Source: Prinsepia uniflora (Eukaryota > Streptophyta > Magnoliopsida > Rosales > Rosaceae). Taken from it: a stretch of DNA of 64,000 nucleotides. The notes under the pieces were generated by a model. It was not told the DNA's origin. It saw only the letters and a list, made by a program, of their open reading frames with translations, and searched no databases. Below are positions 43,896-55,562 of the stretch, in pieces. Position numbers and translations under genes: made by a program. Where the stretch lies: contig CM064870.1 in assembly GCA_032719365.1 (NCBI GenBank), forward strand, positions 21,394,738 through 21,458,737, read 5' to 3'. Position 1 is the stretch's first letter. Each line of letters begins with the position of its first letter.

Positions 43896-45130
43896 CTAAC
43901 ACCAAATAAGAAATATCTAATAAAATCTACTCCGACATGTTGCTAAAAGTGTGTAATAGGCTTAAACTGTTGATATTCAAACTGCACAGTCTCAGACTAA
44001 GTAATAACTTTCTTCTCTTTTTTATTTTAGAAAGGTGAATCTAGAGGGAATAGTTTCCTTCGGGGCACATATAAGTGCCAAACCGGTCACCTTGGTTAGC
44101 CAAATATATAAATTCCATAACCTCAAATTCCACTGCTAGGCCTAATGGCCCATGTTTCAGTTCTAATGGTCATATAGAAACTAGAAAGCAACCAGATCAG
44201 GGGGGTTTTTGGAGTCGCCAATCACCAGAGGCAGCCCCGTACAGAGGAAAAAAAAAATACATGTCCCCTAAAACAACCCAACCACTCACTCACTCACTCA
44301 CAATCACGGAAACATGAATAAGAAGCTAGAGTAGCTTCGAATCTAAGCAGCCTTACATTTTGCCATGCTTCCATGAGTTGAAAGAAACAGTCTTTTTCAA
44401 TCGATAGTGTTAGCCTTAGCCCCTTGCCCTCCCTCCATCCCTCCCAAAGTTCAATTTCTAGCTCTAACAACTACCATATTTAAAGAGCTCAACAATACAA
44501 TAACTGAGAGGCTAGTAGGCTACAACAATCAGCACAAGTAAAGAAAAAAAGAAAAATTCCAAGAAAATAAGAACAGAAAGGTTAAAAGCAACTTCCTTGG
44601 AAATTAAATTTACCATAAGCATAAAAAAGCTTCGGATATACAGAAGAATCAAACTCTGCATGCACCTGCATGTAAACAAATTTTATGACAGTAAGAGCTC
44701 TCTTTCTAATCTCTGTGTTGCCCTTCCATGATCATGAAATTTGATACTGAATTGGATTCTTCAACAAGAAGGATTGTAATAAAGTAATAACGCGACAGTA
44801 ATTTGAACATCCCTAAACTCTGAACATCAAATTGATCTAATACAAAAACCCTAGATTTAAAAATCTGAAATTGAAATTTTGACGGTAATGGGTACTCGCC
44901 TTCGAGAATAATCGAAAGCGATCCGGTTGTCGAGGGAGTTCAAGATAGGAGGGCAGCGAGAGATAAAATTGGAAGCTGAGAAAGATGGTAGGGTAAAGGC
45001 TGTGCTGATGCTCCGGCTTCGCATGTAGAACAAAACGAAAGGAAAATAAACAAGACGACATCGCCTGACGATTAAGTAAAGAGGGGTTTCCCCATCAAAA
45101 GAAAAAAAAAATAAAAAAAAAGTCAAGAGG
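43896..45130 (-). other. Probable 5' UTR, leader intron and promoter side of the RBM18-type gene
   Basis: The minus strand has tatttggtgttag immediately before the ATG, a good acceptor, so the first coding exon seems to be preceded by a leader intron. A plausible upstream non-coding exon lies near 44890-45010, with a candidate donor at CGAAGGCGA/GTACCC (about 44895). The exact donor and transcript start cannot be set from sequence alone. No other gene was seen in this stretch. Confidence 0.45.
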
Positions 45131-45417
45131 GGTTTAAATTGTTTCTCCACTGCGTTACACTGGTCCCGATTATATTTCTCCAACTCGAAAGGCTTCCACC
45201 GACTGTACTAAGAACAATAATATTAATCTATCCCACACAAAATCATACAATGCCAAACTTTTTATTTTTATTTGTTATTGTTATCTAAACATGGCCTTAT
45301 TAAAATCCTCACCATAAAATCTAGCTAGTATAAAATAAATCGGGTGAGGGAAAAATGGTACTCTCCAAAACCACAAAAATAACAATAAAATTAACCCTCC
45401 AAATCTCGTTCAACCAG
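45131..45417. other. AT-rich intergenic DNA
   Basis: No gene or repeat recognised. Confidence 0.4.
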
Positions 45418-45584
45418 AGGCTAAAGCCATGGTGGAGTTGGTGGAATCCAAGCAGATCTAAATTGAGTCTGCAACCCCTCTTGAGCCAACTGGTGAGCAA
45501 CTCGGTTCAATGCACATAGAGCGAAGCCAAGGTCGTTCACAAGGATAGAGAGCACAGTCATAAGAGCATTGCCTTCACGTGTAA
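45418..45584 (-). pseudogene. RNase H-like scrap, possibly from a LINE
   Basis: One minus-strand frame reads ILVNDLGFALCALNRVAHQL, then AQEGLQTQFRSAWIPPTPPW. The NRVAH-LA....W(I).. pattern is that of the C-terminal RNase H domain seen in plant LINE-type and related sequences. It is short, so the call is modest. Confidence 0.45.
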
Positions 45585-45769
45585 TGACAAGACCCATCCC
45601 AATCCCTCTCGATTATCGTGGGATGTGCCCTACTCCCGTCTGACACCACGATCAACCTAATGGGTATAAAAAAAACATAAAAGCTGTGAGTGGGAAAAAA
45701 TAAATAGTTTATAAAATCATTTAACGAAAAGACATTTATACCATTCACGTAAAAACATGCATGCATCCT
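45585..45769 (-). repeat. Scrap of a chromovirus-like LTR end, antisense
   Basis: Starts tgacaagacccatccc, keeps ctcccgtctgacacc and aaaagctgtgagtgg, and stops at gcatgcat, where Athila-like sequence begins. It contains one arm of the LTR module (aaaagctgtgagtggga). Confidence 0.75.
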
Positions 45770-47536
45770 TTTATGCTCAAAACATTGAGCACAATGTTTC
45801 ATTTAGGTTTGGGGGTATTGGACTTAAGTTTAAGGGTACACAACTCAGTTTTTGTTTTGATTTCCTTGCTGTTTTTTTTTTCTGCTCTTATTTCCTTGCT
45901 GTTTTTTGTTTTTTTTGCTTTGTTTTCTTTGCTGTTTTTTGTTTTTTTGCTTTGTTTTCTTTGCTGTTTTTTGTTTTGTGATGCTAGTTTTTATGCTAAA
46001 ACAAGTTATCATGAATGTATAGAACATGACAATTTCTTGTACTTACTAAGAATCATTGCCATTTTCATTGAATTCACACTTACACTTCACGATACCATAA
46101 TCAAGTGATTAAACAACCAAAAGAATTGAATTTGAGCATGCTTCAAAAATTAGTGGTGACTACCATTGTGAGATCTTTGAGCTTGATTTCCTTTCTTTCT
46201 GAGTGATTTACTTGTTTTTACTCTCAAACACTCATCACTTTGTTCATAATTGCATGATCTTTTTCTATTTGCATTGATGTTTAAAGAACCAAATCTATTG
46301 GATGCTCTTGATTTAATGTGTAATTGTTTATGAGATGTGATATAGGCTATGTGTGTTTTAGCTTCTAAAGGCCCTTCTTTTTCCCGTCCCAATTGCATGC
46401 TCCTTAAGCCCCTTTGAAGCCAAACAATTAGCCGTTTTGTTCTTCACCTACAATATGACCTAACCAAGTTTTGAACCATTCATAATGGCTACACCCTATA
46501 ATCTAAACTTTTGTGAAGGTTGCATCAAATGAGATTCATGGTGAGGAGGAAATATGTTGATGTTTTGTGCTACTTATACACATATGATGGAACTATGCTT
46601 GAATGGAAAAGATAGTTCGTTTAGTTGTAGATTGAGGAAGTTATTGCATGATCTTGGCTCATATAAACAAAAATGTATCAAGTTCATTAGTGAAAAGAAA
46701 AGAATAGAATGAAAAAGAAAAAAAAAAGAAAAAAATTGCGATTAAAAAAAAGAGAAAACAAAAAAAAAGTAATGAACTTTAAGTTGAGCCAAGTGACCTA
46801 AGTACCTCAATTAGAGCATTGTTGTGAGCCTAAACACGGTTTTATCATTTAGTACTCAAGGTCTGAGCCATGACTTCTCATGCCTTGATGCAGTTTAGGT
46901 TTTTTCAATTCTAACCTTCCTTTCTAAACCTGAGTACCTAGCCCCATGACAACCCTTGAAAGAAGACCTATTGATCTTGTGAATGGTTATGCAAAGGATT
47001 AAGGTACGTATCTCTGTTCTTAAACTTCAATTCCTTCGTGAGATCATATTTTCAGATAAAGTGATTTTCTTCATTGAAATCCATATGTGCTTAACTTGAT
47101 TTTCTTTACATAAACTCTTCACATATGCTTGTTGAGTGAAAGCCTTAGGATTCTTGTGTGTTCATTGAGTGATGCCTAGTGAGGATTAAAGTCGAGGCGA
47201 AATCTTTCTAGGGTGTTTATATGATGTTGTTTTCTAGTTTGATCATTTGAGATGCTAGTAAAAACACTTAACACTTGAGTTCATGATTTTGGCATGTTCC
47301 TTGGTTTGTGTGAGTTTGTTTTCTATTCTTGATTCTTATTGACTTGTTGATGCAGGATTTATAGCATCTTTTGTGTTAAGTAAAATGTTTGTGGGTATCG
47401 TGCTGCTATAACCCTCAAGAGACAAAACTCCTCCTACTAGGTGAACCTAGAGGTCTAAATGCTTATCTTAACTAGATCGAATCTTTTGTTTTTGTGTTTT
47501 GCTAGAGGACAAGCAAAATATAGGTTTGGGGGTACT
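45770..47536 (+). mobile_element. Athila-like element, 3' internal region
   Basis: Starts with a phrase around caatgtttcatttaggtttgggggtattg (about 45798), has long T-rich (45860-45980) and A-rich (46690-46775) tracts, and ends with gaggacaagcaaaatataggtttgggggtact immediately before an LTR. This end structure with two copies of TTAGGTTTGGGGGTA-like DNA is one I associate with Athila-type gypsy elements. The region has no coding domain that I can name, and gag-pol is absent to the left, so only the 3' part remains. Confidence 0.6.
47522..47536 (+). promoter_or_regulatory. Polypurine tract of the Athila-like element
   Basis: aggtttgggggtact, adjacent to the LTR start tgataggtcataattt. Confidence 0.7.
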
Positions 47537-49036
47537 TGATAGGTCATAATTTATGGATGTTTTATCCATGATTTAATGCCCTTTTACTTATGTTTTGTTA
47601 ATATTTTGATCTATGAAAATGAAGAAAATAATATATCTTGTGAGAAATGTGTAGATCAAATAGATTTTGGAATTACGACAATTTGGGTGAAAGAATCACC
47701 TAAATCGGAGTTGAAACGAAGAAGTTATGAAGGAAAGAAAATGGCACAGAAATTCGGTGGATACCCACCGAATAGGCATCAAGGAGTGCCTTCACGCGTT
47801 ATTGTAGCATGGCCCCATTCAGTAGGCGCTGGTCGTTAAACCTTAGCCATCCTCGGCGCACGTATCCTGAAGCCGTCACTCCCAAGTCGGTGTGTGCTTC
47901 TTGACACTTCTTTTCCTGAATCGTTAGGCGTGCACCGAATCCACGTTCTCAACAGCTGTGCCTTTGACCAGCATTGTCCATTCCTTTGACCCTTCCTGTT
48001 TCGGTGGCTAACCACTGAAAATGATCCTGAAGCTTTAATTCTGAGTTTTAGGCCTTTTTAAGGATAATTCCAAGTTTCTTTCACATTTATTCTCCATATT
48101 ATATAAGGATTTTAGTCCTACTTCCTTTTATATTCTTATTTTCAATTCATTTACTTGTAGGAAAGGTTTTAATTAGATTTCTTAACTATCTAGGAAGTCG
48201 TTTCCTTATAGAATTGGATTAAAAACTCCTATTTTTAAGAGGATTAATTATTCTCATATAAATAGAGGTACTAAGGTTTATGAAGGGGGTCGAATTTACC
48301 TCTTGAAGGTCCCTGAAACTTTGTCAAAATTCGTACTTCAATTCATGTTCTTAGTTTAGAATTTTGTAATCATAATTCAAGAACTCTTTACAATTCAAGC
48401 ATCGTAATTTCAGCACGTCTACTTTGAGGGAGTTTTCCTTCATCTCTTTTATTCATTATCCTTTTATTATTTCTTGCTTTATTTATGTTTATACACCTTT
48501 TAATTATGTCCTTCTTTTATTTGATAATGTTTGAGTAGTGTAATTAGGGCTAGGGGTACTTGAAGCCCTAGCCATATTAGTTCTTACTTAGATTTCTAGC
48601 TCTTGATTATGATTGTTATATATGCCTGGATTTGTTGGATTACTGCCCTTCATGAACTCAATTTATGCCTATAATCTTAGCTACCTTATTTGTGTATAAT
48701 TTTCGATGTAATTGCTTGACGGATCACCTCGATGTTTGTGTTCACCTTGCAATTTATAGCATCATGTTTAAGTAGGGGGACTCTTATTCGTAATCTAAAC
48801 TCATGACTCCCTAGGATTGCACATAACTTTTCTAGGGATAGTGTAGTGTCATTAAATCTTCTTCATGTTTCATGCATTATCACGCACCATCGGTAATAAA
48901 CGTTAAAGGGCGGGCACATCACGCTTAAACATGCATTATAAGATAATATAATATGTGTGGGGTGAGCCTTAGTCGGATCCCTACACATGCACTTAATTCA
49001 GAAAATATGCATAGTAATCTAATCAAGGAAATCAGA
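47537..49036 (+). repeat. Athila-like 3' LTR, left part
   Basis: Related over most of its length to the solo LTR at 34201-35727, with about 300 bp extra (47740-48040). The extra part begins with a 9-bp stem-loop ATTCGGTGG-ATAC-CCACCGAAT (47752-47773). It is cut at tcaga (49032-49036) by a gypsy insertion and resumes at 58244. Confidence 0.85.
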
Positions 49037-51715
49037 TTTAACGACCTGTCCCCAATATCGGGATTTAATACTAATTAATTATGGCTTAGAATGACAAATC
49101 GAGCATTAGTTAAGAGAAATGGGACGGAATGTGCAAAATGACCGTTTTGCCCCTAGTCTTGGGAAAAATGTTGACTTTTGAATCGAGGAGTCAAATGTAC
49201 GAGGATCGATGACCGTTACGTAGGTCGGGACGTCACGAGTCCATAGATAGGCGAAACGTCGAAATCGGACCTCGAACGGAGAAGTTATGGTCACGGGATC
49301 GAAATCGAAAACTTACGCCTTGGGATTTGAATTTAATATTAATTAATTATGAATGGCAGATATTTTTTGTAGGGCCCTTGGATGAGTGACAAGTGTCACT
49401 CATCCCATTGGACACTCTCCTTAGAATGGGGATCTTGTCCCATTGGTTAATTATATATATATATATATATATATTATGCATCTTTTAATCCCAGCCGTAC
49501 ATCCCTCTCTATCTTCTCATCCTCACCACTCAATTATCTCATCTGATCATCATTTTCTTCATAATCGTGCAAACATCACCCCTTCTCTGTTATCTCTCCA
49601 AAACCGTGAACCCCATCACCCATAAACCCTCTAAACCTCATCTAATGCAAATAACTTGTGAAGGAAAGTTGGAGTGTGAGGGCTGGCGATGATGATGGTG
49701 TCAATGACGATGACCGTCGTGGACGGCAGTGATGGCTGGGAACCAAACCCGTGAGCCCTGTTTTGGCTCAAAACCGTGAGTTCAGTTTGGGCTTGTGTCG
49801 ATCGATTGGATTACACCTATCAAGTTTTAGGGAGTGAGGCGAGTCTGTAGGAGTTGGATTCGAAGAAAATGGTAACCGGGATCGTGAGGATATGACGGTC
49901 AAAGGTGGCCGGTTCAAACCAGGGATCAGGAAGGTAATTTCTTGCCACTAAACTCATGATTTAATCACGTAGATGAATAGGAAATGGTTGGACGAATCTA
50001 ATGGTAGAAATAGGATGAAAAATGGACTGATGGAGGAAAATCGGGGACGCCTGTTTGGGTTGGATCAGACTGGTCTGAACCGGGTCGACAAGAGGTTGAC
50101 GATAAACAGTGTCCTGGTGCGTGGGTTTCACGTGCAGGGACTATGGGTCGAACGCGGGGGCACGTGTAGCGCCTTTTAGGGAAATTTTCAACGCGTGAAA
50201 TCATCTATTCGATGTAACGAACATTTTGGGACTGGTTTCGTGTTGATCGGACATTGGTTCGATATAGTTCAGGATGTTCGAAGGTTTAGGACCAAGTATA
50301 AAAATAGTTAAAAATTCGGAAAAATTATGGGGCTTTAATGAGAGGTTAATGAGGTAGTTAGTAACCCTCTAGTATGATTTGGACAGGTTTGGAAGTCCTG
50401 GTGATAATGGTGTGACTCGGGAAGGCTTATGGCATGCGTATCGAGGCGGTAGCGTAGGACGGTTCGTGAGTGGACAACATTTTCTAAACTGTGATGCATG
50501 CTTAACTGCTTAACTATTTTATATGTTTTATATATGTGATTTTGATAGTGATGATTGTGGCATTGGTGATTTACATGGTTGGACGTATTTCGAGGTAATC
50601 CCGTATTTGAACATATATCGAGATTTATGGTTATACTGTAGTTTTACGTGCACGTGGTTTCATTGATGGTTTGATGACATAGGTTTGGTCTAGAAAGATG
50701 AACTCGGGCATAAGACCCATTTGAATTATTTGATCGGGCTAGTGGCCCAGTTGGTTTACGAAATCGGGTTGAGACCCTTTTTAGTTATGTGATCGGGTCG
50801 GGGGCCCAGTGGTTTACAAAATCGGGTATAAGGCCCAGTTGAGTTTTATAAATGTGATTTCGGGTCTGGAACCCTATGTTTCATAAATGTGATTTCGGGT
50901 CGGGGATCCTAAATGGATTTGTGATGTTTTATGGGAATTTCGGGCAGGATCCATTAAGATGTTTTGAAATGGCATGTAAAACTGTTTTCCATATACCATC
51001 TTGATATGAGGATATGTGATGGTCTCTTCCAGGTGTCTGGGACGCTGGGGAAGTCACGGTGCATTGCCTGCGAGGGGTCATTATACGGAGCTACCGGACC
51101 GTATAGTGACTTAGGAGTAGGATTGCTATGATTAGACGTCTGGGACGTCAAACATCTAGGATGTCAGAGATATTGACCTGAAGAGACCCTAGGTAGCACA
51201 CGTTGTTTTTACTGTGAGATATGACGTCTGGGACGTCAAGCGTCTGAGACGTTAGGCATCTAGGATGCCGAGAATGGTTATGTGTGAAATATGGATTATT
51301 GGATCTATGAAGTGGTTTTTCGGTCGGATTTGTGTATGGATTTGGGTGGTGGCCCACTTGGTTTTGGATTTACGGTTTTTGGGCTAAGGCCCTAATGGTT
51401 TATTTAAGTAAATATTTTGGTTACTGGTTTTCGATGCATGCATACTTTTTAGTGAAGGTCATAAATATCTTTATGAAATGTGTTTTTATGAACTTATTGA
51501 TTTTCGTCCACTCATAGTTCTTAATAGTTTTAATGCCCTTCAAGTTTATCACAGATGCGGGCTGTAGCAGAGACCGAGACATCGCACTCCTCCACTGATC
51601 TTGGCGCGCTCTGGGAGCCCCGTATGGGCTAAGGTATGAATTATCCCTTGTTCTATTAGACAGAAGCATGGCACATCCCGCGTTAATCCCGGGGGGATTG
51701 AGATGGGTTGTGTCA
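49037..51715 (+). repeat. 5' LTR of the 49037-58238 element
   Basis: Contains a (TA)n run (about 49451-49473), the ACCGTCGTGGACGG inverted repeat (about 49709), TCGTGAGTGGAC (near 50464), the hairpin array (50702-50962), the GACGTC hairpin array (51134-51280), and GTCCACTCATAG (51506-51517). Confidence 0.92.
51134..51280 (+). repeat. Array of GACGTC-type hairpins with differing stems
   Basis: Units of ~17 bp: AGACGTCTGGGACGTCA, AACATCTAGGATGTCA, TGACGTCTGGGACGTCA, AGCGTCTGAGACGTTA, GGCATCTAGGATGCC. Each is a 5-6 bp stem around a TGG/TAG/TGA-like core. Confidence 0.8.
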
Positions 51716-51717
51716 TG

Positions 51718-51732
51718 TGGTATAAGAACGAG
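51718..51732 (+). promoter_or_regulatory. Decayed primer-binding site
   Basis: tggtataagaacgag, two substitutions away from TGGTATCAGAGC, in the right position after the LTR. Confidence 0.75.
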
Positions 51733-54700
51733 GTTGTCGCTATTCGAGCAGAGAGTGTTGTTCTTATGGTACGCGCAGGTCGAGGATGTGATGTCTCTAC
51801 ATGGTCAGCTAGTTATCAACCTGATAGTAGGATGCCGGTTTGATAGTTTTTGGGATTGAATAGTGGATAGAGTATGATTAGCCTGATACACCGTGTGTTA
51901 GTGTGATTCGACCCAAGTGGGGTTGTATGTGACGAACTGGTAATGTGGGACCGTTGGTTCGGTCATGTGATGTTAGATTATTTTGCTGCTGGGAGCAGCA
52001 GGGTTCGGTGAACCCTAGTTGAGTGATGGTCTGAGAATGTGAACCCTAGTCGTGATTGATGGTGTGGAGAATGTGAGTACAATGGAATTAGTTGATGATC
52101 TTAGTGAGGGAACCCCAGTTGAGTTAATGGTAGGATTGGATTTGATGTCCATACGATGTCAGGACCACAGGGTTGGTCAGATTGTGGATTATACTGCAGC
52201 GGGCAGTTGGGTTCAGAGGAACCCTAGAGTGTGATTGTGGCACCCTAGATTATGATGGATGGACTGGAAAGATGAACCTTAATGGTGATTGATGAATTGG
52301 AGTTATGAGTCCGTAGTTGTTGTGGATGGGACGACTTTCCGAAGTCGGGGTGGTCTGTCGAGTCAAATTCCAGATTGTGACTGATGGATTGGAACTTGTG
52401 CTGCAGAGAGCCGCTGAGATCGTGGATGACTATGTGGATGACTCTAGTGAATCTAGTCGAAAATATGGAGATTGGTTGGCCCGACACGAAATGAAATGAT
52501 GGGATTTGATTCACGAGTACGGTTGGGAGATGATTTATGGAATCCCGAGTTGGACCGAATAATAGTGTGATGTGTGGATGCGAGTCTCGATAACGATGAC
52601 TGTTGATCGACAACCATGTGGAGATGGCTAGCTATCGAGGGTGATTGATGTAGTTGTGGTTGTTGAAAATTTAGGGAACGTTCATTATCTTACTATGGGT
52701 TGTCAGGATGATTGTACCCGGAGTTGTGGGGTACGAGGGAGGCAAAGTGTCTTTAACCTGAACAGAGGTACGGGGTTGTTGCTCGATATGAGTAACAACT
52801 CAAGGTTGTCTGATTCGCACACTGCGTGCCAGTGATTGTGATGACGATGAGCCACGTGTTGGGATGTGACTCAGTCGTGATGGGTATATATTCGGTATCT
52901 AAGGTTCCGTAGTGGATGAGTTAGTCTGGACGGGATCCAGCACGGGTTGTGATGTGTTGGGATAAGTCCCAATAGTTATGAGATGACAAAGTGATGAATG
53001 GACAAAGAGTACGATTGAGACATGAGGAGTTTTGTATGACGCAGGGGACGTCATGGAAATTAGTGGATTCTGGGAGTTTTCGTCAACTCTGAAACTTGAG
53101 TGGTTGTATGTTCCAAGTCTCACGAAGAAGTACTAAGAATTTATTGAAATTCGAAGAAGCTGAAGAGAATCATTGGTAGTGTTGATGTGCGATTTTGTGA
53201 TTGTGAATAACGTGGAGACCCGAGAGTTGAGCCTGTAAAGGTTGAGATGTGAGAACGAGATAGTAACGAATTACATCCTTTTGGATGTGCGTAAACGGTT
53301 ATTAACGGACATGAGGACTGGGTAATAGATTGGTTGCGGACACGTGGTTGCCCAAGTAAGTTGTGGATTTGGGAAGTCCAGTGGTTGGACTTGACACTTA
53401 GTTGGAAGCATATCTATTTTCCAACATGGCTGGAACTTCGAAATCAAGAGAAGTTGTGTTTGAGGTGACGAGAGGAGTGCTCGTTTCAGCATTGGTGATA
53501 GGTATTCTGAAGTCACTAAGGGTGACTTCTCATGTTTCTCCCATGACAGATGATGGTTGTTGTCACCAGTACGTTGAACGTGTATTGGTTGGTGAACCCG
53601 TATTCTATCTTGGGTCATTAGGAGGAGTTGGGTATTTCGAGGTTAGGTAAATGAAATTTCTCATTTTCTACTTGGTGGCAGGCGATGTGGGTAGTATGGC
53701 GAGGTGAGTGCAGTGATTTTGTGTTTGCACTCACGTAGGATGAGATTTAATGTCATTGGCTTGGATCATCTTTGATTTTTCCCTAGGTGGGATGACAAGG
53801 ATCGATATGAGGTAATTAGAGAGGACCCACAATCTAGACGTGTTCCATCATTGACTGATCGGATTAGACGGGAGAATGGTTGAGGAGCGATTTGGTAAGG
53901 TGCAGATGCGATGAGGGTGTAAGACCCTATGACTTGAGATCTAGTTGTTAGCGGAGTGAGCATGTGTGGATCCTAGGTGGATCTAGATCGTGATCTGGAT
54001 GATCAGGTTAGGTGGTGGATTAGGATGGAGTGGATCGTGATGTCGTGTTGTTCTGGCAAACTTCGCCTTGCTGATTATGCTAAGTTAGAAGCAGAGGAGA
54101 ATCGTATTTTGGGATAGTTGAAGAACCTTTTGGAATAGTTAGTGAGATGTCAAGATAGAAGTTAGATATGGGAAGGTTGGATCGACTTCTTTTCGAAGTT
54201 AATCCGATATGAGACGGTAATGGAGTGAGATGAGGTGTATACGAATTATCTTGAGTGCTTGACTATGTGAACGATGGGATTGGCTTCCTTCCATAGTCAA
54301 TCGAATGTGGTATGGAAATCGTTGAGTAGGTAACCGATCGGTTCGGAGTTGGTACATCTCGGTAGACGTGAGTGAGATTGGATATTCTTTTGGCATGGTT
54401 GGGTACGCCTTAGTGGGCGTGATTCGGATTAGTAAGTATTGGATTACGTGATTAGGAGTAAACTTTGTGATGCTGGTTAGGTGACCATGGGATTCGTGAT
54501 GGATGATGGGTTGGAGTATTTAATCGGTCTAGTACTGGACTGGACAGATGGACTCCAAAATTGAAGCGTGATTAGTTATCAGTTATGTTGTAGATTGGTT
54601 GATGGATGGATGTACATACTGGGTATGTTGTGTGAGGACTGTTACTGGACAAGCCTGAGTGGTGCTTGGTGACTGTATATAGGATGTACCCGTGTTGTGT

Positions 54701-55549
54701 GGTTGAGCATGTTGGTAGTCGGGTTAGTTCCGATGTCATTGGATTGGTTGAGGACGTGAAATGGACATTGGATACTATGCGCTGGGTTCGATGATGGTAC
54801 AAGCAGGTGCTCAGAGCCGTGGATGGCAAGTGGAACCCTAGAGTGGGAGGTGTTATCACTGTTGGGCAGGTATTCAATGGGGTCTAGTTACACACAGGTC
54901 GAGTGGGATATTGGTATACGTATACTCAGGTTGATTGAGTTGTGGTTAGTGTAACCACAGATTGCTTTGCGTGATGTTACTGCTCTGTGCCTCTTACCAG
55001 CGTCATGGATCGCCAGGGGAGTTGCTAGTTGTGGACGCTGAGACCGATAAATGTCGCAGGTTTTAGCTTACCCTGCAAGGTGAGATCCTGTTGTTGATCT
55101 TACGCTACATTGAGGGAGTTGTGGTACGAGGTGATGTCACTAACTAAATGATGGTTGGAGCTCTGATACTAGGGTGGTGGAACTATGTGGTGACAGTTTA
55201 GCTGGTGGTGTCAGCGTGGATTGACAAGTGATATTTGGTGACTCCCAGTGGGAGTAGATGTCGGGGTGTATTAGTGATTGAGAGAACCGTCAAGCTGAAT
55301 ATGTCAACTAAATGTGTCAGAGTAAGGGTAGAATTGTCAAGTGGTATTAACTCGGATCGTGTGATCAATGTCACTCGACGTGGTCGGGTGTAGTCGGTAC
55401 AACGTTGGTTCGTGATGGAACGTCTGGGTGCAGACAAGTATTGTGCTGGTTAGTGGGTGTATAGGTGTACACATGATGTGAGATCGAATTGCTTTCCACG
55501 AGGTGGATGTGGAATCGGGATAGTTGGAATTTCGAGGATGAAATTATTT
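51733..55549 (+). pseudogene. Decayed gag-pol region of the 49037-58238 element
   Basis: No frame stays open for long. The Pol-terminal phrase ggaatttcgaggatgaaatt (FEDE-like) is visible at 55526-55545. Part near 52720-52870 is related to the gag trace at 36940-37090 (acctgaacagaggtacggggttgttgctcgatatgag; gatgagccacg). Confidence 0.6.
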
Positions 55550-55562
55550 AAGGGGGGAAGGT
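55550..55562 (+). promoter_or_regulatory. Polypurine tract
   Basis: aaggggggaaggt next to the TG of the 3' LTR. Confidence 0.9.

Noticed and set aside
45757..46108. Phe/Leu-rich frame resembling a membrane protein
   Set aside because: Produced by T-rich low-complexity DNA in the Athila-like internal region; the reverse strand gives a Lys-rich frame of the same kind.
49443..49625. Frame with a Tyr-Ile repeat, present again near 55960
   Set aside because: Translation of a (TA)n microsatellite in two LTR copies.
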